A DNA stretch of 64,000 nt from a virus: positions 17,152 through 81,151 of the IMG/VR virus record IMGVR_UViG_3300046820_000298. One strand, given 5' to 3'. Each line of letters opens with the position of its first letter. Position 1 is the stretch's first letter. Below are positions 59,032 through 64,000 of this stretch, one piece after another. The notes beneath the pieces are model-generated. The model did no database searches and had not been told where the DNA came from. It was given only the letters and a program-made list of their open reading frames with translations. The translations under genes and the position numbers were made by a program.

Positions 59032-60201
59032 ATGATTAATATCAACGTGATTGACGGAAGGATCTGTGGATCCTATGGGGACACCCCATTTTCTGTACAG
59101 TTTTCAGCTGAGCTGTATGAGAAATTAAACAAACTTGCTGAACTTGCTAATGATGCTTCTACTATGGAGGAGTATAGTAAGTTTCTTGAGGAATTCGGAA
59201 TGAGTACTGAAGAGGACTTTACTGATTTGATTCAAGATAAATGTGAGTCTATCTATGTTAACAGAGCTACTGGAGAGTTCTTCCTTAAGCATGGGGAAGT
59301 AATATCTACAGTTCCAATGCCACTAGCTTTGGTAGAAAGAATCTATGAATCTATTGACAAGGGAATTGATTTCACTCCACTCGTTAAGATGTGGACTAGG
59401 TGGCTCAGAAACCCCATCCTCAGAAAGAAGATGAAGAATGGAAATGGTAAAGAGTTTTCTGAAAGATTCTTCAACTTTGTAAATCTTCGGTATGTACACC
59501 CTGTACTATTTAAGAAGTATACAGAAGAGATGGGCTTTTCTGATGAGAAGGCTATCGATGCTGCTACTATGTATCAGATGAAGATTACTAAAGAGGGTCT
59601 CTTGAATGGTTACAAAGTATCTAAAGAGATTCTTCATAAGTATGATCCTGAGACTGGGGAAGTACACGACCGTTACAAGAGAACATTCAACGTAGACACA
59701 GGTGAGATTGAATCTGAAGGACTCCCAGAGTTCGTAGAGGAACGTCTATTCGAACCTGCAGTTATGGGGAGTGGTGGTGATGCATTTTACTGTGAAGGAG
59801 CTAATGGATATGGAACTCCAGGACACTTCATTAAAGTAGGTTGTGTACATCGTCTAGATTCTTGGGATAAGGTAAACACTAATGATTATCAATCTTGTGT
59901 TCCAGGTTTGCACTTCGGTGGTCTGAAGTACATCTCTGGTTATGGTGGAGAGATTCATAATGTGTTTGTTGACCCAATGCACATTGGGGCTGTTCCAGAT
60001 GATGAGACTGGTGCTGTAAGATGTTTGCAGTATTTTGTTCACTCTAGCTTGGTTGGTGTTAATGGTTCTATCTATCATTCTTCTTCGTATGCAGCTATGA
60101 CAGATGCTGAGTGGGATAAGATGAGAGAGGAGGCAGTTAATGCTTTTAAAGAAGAGCAAGCTAAACTAGTTAATCAACAAGACGAACTAAATTCTTTATA
60201 A
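59032..60201 (+). CDS. rIIB: rIIB-like protein, 389 aa
   Basis: The C-terminal half has CVPGLHFGGLKYISGYGG and further VFVDPMHIGAVPDDETGAVR, closely matching rIIB-like proteins as I know them (the 'c..GLHv.s..ya..y...' part). The N-terminal part FFLKHGEVISTVPMPLALVE with RWLRNPI also fits that family. It follows the rIIA-like gene by 28 nt with an A/T-rich leader. In T4 the pair protects against phage lambda exclusion; the exact function is not known. Confidence 0.75.
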   Translation: MININVIDGRICGSYGDTPFSVQFSAELYEKLNKLAELANDASTMEEYSKFLEEFGMSTEEDFTDLIQDKCESIYVNRATGEFFLKHGEVISTVPMPLALVERIYESIDKGIDFTPLVKMWTRWLRNPILRKKMKNGNGKEFSERFFNFVNLRYVHPVLFKKYTEEMGFSDEKAIDAATMYQMKITKEGLLNGYKVSKEILHKYDPETGEVHDRYKRTFNVDTGEIESEGLPEFVEERLFEPAVMGSGGDAFYCEGANGYGTPGHFIKVGCVHRLDSWDKVNTNDYQSCVPGLHFGGLKYISGYGGEIHNVFVDPMHIGAVPDDETGAVRCLQYFVHSSLVGVNGSIYHSSSYAAMTDAEWDKMREEAVNAFKEEQAKLVNQQDELNSL

Positions 60202-60204
60202 GCT

Positions 60205-61014
60205 ATGATCGACCGTATAGACACCGAAGGAGAAGAGAGTACGATTTGTCTAATTGACGGGGATAGCTTATTATATTACGAAATGGATAAGCCTACCCTA
60301 GAGCAAGCCTTAAGTGGTATTGACTCTAGGGTAGAGACTATCCTAACTAACTGTAATGCTAATGCTTATGTCGGTTTTCTAACTGGGAGAAGTGGTTATA
60401 GATACCAAGTCTCCCCAACTTATAAAGCCAATCGTAAGCATCGTCCCAAACCAATTATATTCTATGCACTTAGAGAGTACTTGAAACAGAGGTATTCATT
60501 TAAGGAGTTCGATGGATTAGAAGCTGATGATCTCGTTGCTTACTATGGAGTAAACAATGAAGATTGTAAAGTTGTAATCTGTTCTCCTGATAAAGATGTG
60601 CTTCATCAGTGTATAGGCAAGCATTTTAATTATCAGAAAGTAGAGTTTGTGACAACTAGTGAAACGGATGCAGAGAAGTTTTTATGGAAACAAGTCTTGA
60701 TGGGGGATAGTACGGATAATATCCAAGGTATTCCAGGTGTAGGAATTAAGACGGCTGAGAATTGGCTGAAAGATCGTGAGAATGAAATCGGGGCTTTTGT
60801 GTTTAAAAAGTATGTAGAAAAATTTGGTATGGTGGGTGGTGTTGTAGAGTTTATAGTTAACTTTCGACTTGTATATCTCCTTAAAACTAAGGAAGATATA
60901 TTAAGAGAAGTTAAAACTGCCCTGCCTACCCTACAATCTTTAATATGTACTAACTCAAAACCTGAAGAGAATGAGCCAACAGTCGATGAATCTCCCTCCT
61001 GGGAGACCTGGTAA
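60205..61014 (+). CDS. 5'-3' exonuclease / flap endonuclease (T4 RNase H-like), 269 aa
   Basis: The acid clusters of FEN-type nucleases are present: LIDGDSLLYY (about 15-24), DGLEADDLVAYY (about 109-120), VVICSPDKDVLHQ (about 130-142), and MGDSTDNIQGIPGVGIKTAE with the helix-hairpin-helix. It would remove RNA primers and flaps, which complements the polymerase at 44045-45955 that lacks a 5' nuclease domain. It follows rIIB by 3 nt and overlaps the next gene. Confidence 0.85.
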   Translation: MIDRIDTEGEESTICLIDGDSLLYYEMDKPTLEQALSGIDSRVETILTNCNANAYVGFLTGRSGYRYQVSPTYKANRKHRPKPIIFYALREYLKQRYSFKEFDGLEADDLVAYYGVNNEDCKVVICSPDKDVLHQCIGKHFNYQKVEFVTTSETDAEKFLWKQVLMGDSTDNIQGIPGVGIKTAENWLKDRENEIGAFVFKKYVEKFGMVGGVVEFIVNFRLVYLLKTKEDILREVKTALPTLQSLICTNSKPEENEPTVDESPSWETW

Positions 61015-61804
61015 ATCTTTTCTAACTATCGTCAATGCTAGAACGATAAGATTATCCGGAGATGTAAAGCAATTCAAACCAATCTATGAAGATGGTCAGA
61101 TCATTAGTCTAGAAGGAGAGGAGTTATCCTACAATCTCGGACAACTGATTAGACCTAAGGCACGTACTCCTTATAAGATCAATGTAATTCAGAAGCTAAC
61201 TGCAGGTGGAGATGCAAATCTTCCTGCACAAAGCTATGACTTATCAGTTGCTAAGACGAATCTGTCTTCAATCTTTGCTGCTCCTCTACTGGGAGGAAAC
61301 AGAGAGTTGTTCTTATGGGATAAGTATTTCATCAATGCTTTTGTAGAAACTCATAATGAGCAGAATATCATTGCATTGCTGTATAGATTCTCAGGGGATC
61401 AGCTATTCTTAAAGTTCGAATCAGCACTATGTGCATTCAGAACATTTAAGTATAAAGTTGACACTGACTCTTATCATGTAATGTTTGTATTTGATATTCC
61501 TGATACATCTAAGAATGCCTACGAAAGATTGATGGCTGGTGAATATTCTAAGATTGATGACTTCGTAAAGCTAAAGATTCTAGATTATCATGGATTTAGT
61601 ATGGATGGGCAAACAGCCAAAGTCTTATTTAAATCTGAGATGCTTAGAAAAGAGCTAGAGGAGAAACTTGATTGCACAATCCCAGAGGATAACGAGTTAC
61701 ATTCTATATTTGATATGACTCAAGAGAGATTTGATCCAGATTATTACTATACAGCTAAGTCTGTCTTAGATAAGAAAAACCAATTTAATGTCAAAAGTAC
61801 TTGA
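60971..61804 (+). CDS. Hypothetical protein between flap nuclease and Ung, 277 aa
   Basis: A mixed alpha/beta protein with FLTIVNARTIRLSGDVKQFK, QLFLKFESALCAFRTFKYKV, YHVMFVFDIPDTSKNAYERL and a charged C-terminus. It overlaps the genes on both sides by 44 and 17 nt. I recall similar proteins at this place in crAss-like genomes, function unknown. A DNA repair or replication role is inferred from its neighbours. Confidence 0.55.
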   Translation: MSQQSMNLPPGRPGKSFLTIVNARTIRLSGDVKQFKPIYEDGQIISLEGEELSYNLGQLIRPKARTPYKINVIQKLTAGGDANLPAQSYDLSVAKTNLSSIFAAPLLGGNRELFLWDKYFINAFVETHNEQNIIALLYRFSGDQLFLKFESALCAFRTFKYKVDTDSYHVMFVFDIPDTSKNAYERLMAGEYSKIDDFVKLKILDYHGFSMDGQTAKVLFKSEMLRKELEEKLDCTIPEDNELHSIFDMTQERFDPDYYYTAKSVLDKKNQFNVKST

Positions 61805-62552
61805 ACAATTAGGGGATTGGGCTCCAGTTTACACACAAGTAACTGAGGAGCTCGGTCTTGAATACGAAATGCTCAAGTCAACTTTAAAAGCAGAGAGAGC
61901 CTCTAGGACTGTTTACCCAAGCAGTCCTGAGGTTCTTCGAGCTTTTGAGCTGACACAACTAAAAGATTTGAAAGCAGTGATCATTGGCCAAGATCCGTAT
62001 CACAATGGTGCTGCATCAGGGTTAAGCTTTGGAGTTAAACCAGGGTTTAAGATTAACCCAAGTCTTAGAGTTATTTATAAAGAGCTATGTTTGGAACACG
62101 GGGAAGATGAGCTACCTAACTTTGACTACAGCCTAGAGCAGTGGGCAAAGCAAGGGGTACTTCTTCTTAATACAACATTGACTGTAGTAAAAGGTCATCC
62201 AAATTCTCATGAAAAACTTTGGAAAGGTTTTGTTGATGGGATGGTAAGGACGATGGTTAGACAGAAAGATAATGTTGTATTTCTGCTATGGGGTAAATAT
62301 GCACAGAACAGATTTAAATCCTTGATTGAGGAGACGAATATGAACTATGGTAAATCCCATGTTATTATTACTACTGCACATCCAGCAGCTGAAGTATACG
62401 GAAGTATGAAAGCAGGATTTGTTGGGAGTAATTGTTTTATGAAAGCTAACGATAACCTCTCTACACCTATCGATTGGGTTAACTTGTCTTATGAAGAAGA
62501 CGTTACTCTACCCATAGATACGTATAACGGAGGTCAAATACAAGAACCATAA
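61788..62552 (+). CDS. ung: Uracil-DNA glycosylase, family 1
   Basis: GQDPYH (67-72) is the water-activating motif A with the catalytic Asp; ASGLSFGVKPG (about 76-86) follows; QGVLLLNTTLTV (122-133) holds the Asn that reads uracil; motif B is HPAAEV (198-203) in the place of HPSPLS, with the catalytic His kept. Length (254) is that of the family. It removes uracil from DNA. In phage it either repairs the genome or helps degrade uracil-containing DNA. It overlaps both neighbours. Confidence 0.92.
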   Translation: MSKVLEQLGDWAPVYTQVTEELGLEYEMLKSTLKAERASRTVYPSSPEVLRAFELTQLKDLKAVIIGQDPYHNGAASGLSFGVKPGFKINPSLRVIYKELCLEHGEDELPNFDYSLEQWAKQGVLLLNTTLTVVKGHPNSHEKLWKGFVDGMVRTMVRQKDNVVFLLWGKYAQNRFKSLIEETNMNYGKSHVIITTAHPAAEVYGSMKAGFVGSNCFMKANDNLSTPIDWVNLSYEEDVTLPIDTYNGGQIQEP

Positions 62553-62710
62553 TGCCAGATATTACAATGTGTGAAGGAACAGGATGCTCATTAAGAGAAT
62601 CTTGTTATAGACATACGGCTGCTCCATCTCAGTGGAACCAGTCTTATTATCTACATTCTCCTTTGGAAGAGGATGGAACATGTACTCAATATTGGGAGGT
62701 AAAAGAATGA
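62552..62710 (+). CDS. Small cysteine-rich protein, 52 aa
   Basis: ATG overlaps the ung stop (TAATG) and TGA overlaps the next ATG (ATGA). The product PDITMCEGTGCSLRESCYRH then TAAPSQWNQSYYLHSP and CTQYWE matches a small family I know from Bacteroidota phages (MPDITMC.G..C.....CYR.TA.p....QsYf.......C.y). Four cysteines suggest metal binding. Too short to stand out as a long frame, but the junctions and the pattern support it. Confidence 0.8.
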   Translation: MPDITMCEGTGCSLRESCYRHTAAPSQWNQSYYLHSPLEEDGTCTQYWEVKE

Positions 62711-63219
62711 AAAAACAAACAGCGGTGGAGTGGTTATTAGACCAATTAGAACAAAAAGGAGATATGAGAGAAACTCCTTGTATCAGAAATCTACAATTAA
62801 ACATTGATACATCTGATTATTTAGAATTGAAAAGACAAGCCAAAGAAATGCACAAGCAAGAGATTGAAAAAGTTAGTGGGGATTGGTGGAATGAAGGAGC
62901 ATCTTACATGTACGATGGTAAAAGAGAATATAATTCTTTTGAACAATACTATAAAGAAACATTTGTAAGTAAGGGAAGTGATGACAAATTTGATGTAGAA
63001 AAAGAAATGTTTGAGTTAGAACAACAACTTGATATTCCAAGTAATATGAGATGGCATAATAGGAAACCTAAAGAAACTCTATATACAGAGGAGCAAGTTA
63101 GAAAGGCAATATGTACTGCTTGGTATGAAGGTGCTGAAAAAAGATACAAAGGTTTTACTATGGTTTCTGATACAGAAGTAGATGAAATCATCCAATCACT
63201 TAAACAACCTAAACAATGA
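62707..63219 (+). CDS. EWL-motif accessory protein, 170 aa
   Basis: Start at 62707 (KKQTAVEWLLDQLEQKG); the frame extends upstream to 62632, but that part overlaps the small Cys-rich gene. Parts: EWLL motif; a helix with LKRQAKEMHKQEI; a WWNEG...SFEQYYKETF segment; C-terminal EEQVRKAICTAWYEGAEKRY and IIQSLKQPKQ. The same pieces are found shuffled in the next three genes, suggesting modular paralogs. Function unknown. Confidence 0.6.
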   Translation: MKKQTAVEWLLDQLEQKGDMRETPCIRNLQLNIDTSDYLELKRQAKEMHKQEIEKVSGDWWNEGASYMYDGKREYNSFEQYYKETFVSKGSDDKFDVEKEMFELEQQLDIPSNMRWHNRKPKETLYTEEQVRKAICTAWYEGAEKRYKGFTMVSDTEVDEIIQSLKQPKQ

Positions 63220-63479
63220 GCAAAGAGTTTGATGATTTTCTAAACAGCATCAACCAGGATAAAAGTTTATGCATTGCCTGTGATGAGGAAAAACTAACTC
63301 ATCAAATCTGCATGGACTGTATTGTAAAAACAAACCATGAAATCTCAGATGAAGAAATCTACAAAGCATCTCGTGAACATATTACTGATGGAGGAGGTGC
63401 TCAAGGGTGGATAGAAGCAGCATTTAGACAAGGTGCAGTATGGTACAGAGAACAACTTAAACAACCTAAAAAAGATTAA
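63216..63479 (+). CDS. Accessory protein, 87 aa
   Basis: Starts SKEFDDFLNSINQDKSLCIA and includes CIAC...CMDCI, two cysteine pairs as a possible zinc site. The C-terminal helix WIEAAFRQGAVWYREQLKQP resembles the end of the previous protein (AWYEGAEKRY... LKQP). ATGA-coupled to that gene. Function unknown. Confidence 0.55.
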   Translation: MSKEFDDFLNSINQDKSLCIACDEEKLTHQICMDCIVKTNHEISDEEIYKASREHITDGGGAQGWIEAAFRQGAVWYREQLKQPKKD

Positions 63480-63481
63480 TT

Positions 63482-63700
63482 ATGACATCAATAGAATGGT
63501 TAATAAAAGAATTGAGAATTGAAATGGGATGTGGTAAAGATTTGTGTAAAAGCTATCAAGGGGTATATGAAGAAATTATAAATGAAGCCAAAGCAATGGA
63601 GAAGGAGCAGATGATTACATTTGGTGAATCAGTATGCCAAGATGGATTTGAAGAGTATGTGGCTGAAACATTTGATAAGAAGTACGGAGGTGAAAAATGA
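63482..63700 (+). CDS. EWL-motif accessory protein, 72 aa
   Basis: Starts TSIEWLIKELRIEMGCGKDL; it has the EWL motif, an INEAKAMEKEQM helix, then GFEEYVAETFDKKYG, which corresponds to the SFEQYYKETF part of 62707-63219. So it looks like a short paralog. Overlaps the next start (ATGA). Confidence 0.55.
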   Translation: MTSIEWLIKELRIEMGCGKDLCKSYQGVYEEIINEAKAMEKEQMITFGESVCQDGFEEYVAETFDKKYGGEK

Positions 63701-63915
63701 AATACAGGATTATTCAGGTAATTACAAGACATGAGAACTATCATTTACTTCAACTCAGAAGATGGTTTATATGGAGGACAGTTCAAAGAACAGACTATCA
63801 CCCTGATGGAACCACTTGGAAACATGATATGAAGTTTAAATTTAAAAATGATGCTTATCAATATTACTTTGATTATTATATGCAAGCAACTAAAAAAATT
63901 GTGGAGGAAGGATGA
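63697..63915 (+). CDS. Small basic protein, 72 aa
   Basis: An aromatic- and His/Arg-rich protein (KYRIIQVITRHENYHLLQLR; WRTVQRTDYHPDGTTWKHDM) with a helical end. ATGA overlaps on both sides keep it in the chain of small genes. No family recognised; nucleic-acid binding is possible by charge. Confidence 0.5.
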   Translation: MKYRIIQVITRHENYHLLQLRRWFIWRTVQRTDYHPDGTTWKHDMKFKFKNDAYQYYFDYYMQATKKIVEEG

Positions 63916-64000
63916 AAACAAAACAAACAGCAATGCAAGAGTTGATTAAGGAAATGGAATCCTTAAAAACCAACAAACCCTATGTAAATCCACAAAATGC
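63912..64000 (+). CDS. Accessory protein, start only (cut by window end)
   Basis: ATG overlaps the previous stop (ATGA) and the frame is open to the window edge: KTKQTAMQELIKEMESLKTN then KPYVNPQN. The opening KTKQTAMQELIKEME matches the KKQTAVEWLLDQLE opening of 62707-63219, so this is likely another member of the same small family. Confidence 0.55.
   Translation, partial: MKTKQTAMQELIKEMESLKTNKPYVNPQN

Noticed and set aside
62632-62706. N-terminal extension of the EWL-motif gene
   Set aside because: It lies in the coding region of the 52-residue Cys-rich gene, and the ATG at 62707 gives the usual ATGA junction and aligns with the paralog openings.

Overview
The window is one contiguous stretch of an AT-rich double-stranded DNA phage genome. 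It most resembles a crAss-like (Crassvirales-type) podovirus, or a close relative, infecting a member of the Bacteroidota. The grounds are: large terminase, portal, capsid and short-tail genes without tail-tape or sheath genes; a 1850-residue protein with the N-terminal signature of crAss-like muzzle/stabilization proteins; ring-like tail proteins; a family A DNA polymerase, DnaB-like helicase, DnaG-like primase, Sak4-like ATPase and uracil-DNA glycosylase; and A/T-rich gene leaders (AATTAAAATG-like) with almost no Shine-Dalgarno sequence. I ran no database search, so the taxonomic placement is an inference. The code looks standard; TAG is used as a stop at 51369-51371. No host genes, insertion sequences or CRISPR arrays were seen.

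Layout. Genes from 1 to 40794 are all on the minus strand and form the virion, packaging and lysis module. Read in transcription order (right to left) it holds: a 46-residue basic protein and a small protein at the divergence point; a tail fibre; a holin / endolysin / two spanin-like genes cassette with nested overlaps; a GroES-like co-chaperonin; small regulators (winged helix, Cys4 protein, HU/IHF-like); terminase; portal; an acidic scaffold-like protein; the major capsid protein; head-tail and surface proteins; a calcineurin-like phosphoesterase; two lysine-rich, glycine-motif proteins; ring proteins; the muzzle-like protein; and three very large cargo/ejection-type proteins, the last running off the left edge. 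Strong terminator hairpins follow the capsid gene and the 340-residue virion protein.

The strand switch (40333-40884) carries two 31-bp dyads of identical geometry exactly 200 bp apart. Genes from 40885 to the right edge are on the plus strand. First comes a region of small beta-sandwich and membrane proteins interleaved with terminators and with an unusually structured non-coding block (41912-42251) that folds by eye into five consecutive stem-loop domains, the last a three-way junction closed by an 11-bp perfect stem. Then follow the DNA polymerase; a tRNA-like gene whose anticodon region is not canonical and a normal tRNA-Arg(UCU); a 403-residue orphan; and a replication/recombination operon (DnaA-C-like protein, SF2 helicase, DnaB-like helicase, Sak4-like ATPase, putative SSB, primase, PD-(D/E)XK nuclease). 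After a terminator come rIIA- and rIIB-like genes, a 5'-3' exonuclease, uracil-DNA glycosylase, and a run of small, start-stop-overlapping accessory proteins that share an N-terminal EWL-type motif.

The replication genes together form a near-complete replisome: initiator-like protein, possible loader, helicase, primase, polymerase, SSB, flap nuclease, annealing/recombination ATPase. The minus-strand block supplies assembly and lysis. The best candidates for something undescribed are the structured RNA block at about 42 kb, the odd tRNA-like gene with its structured spacer at about 47 kb, the paired 31-bp dyads, and the glycine-tagged cargo protein family.
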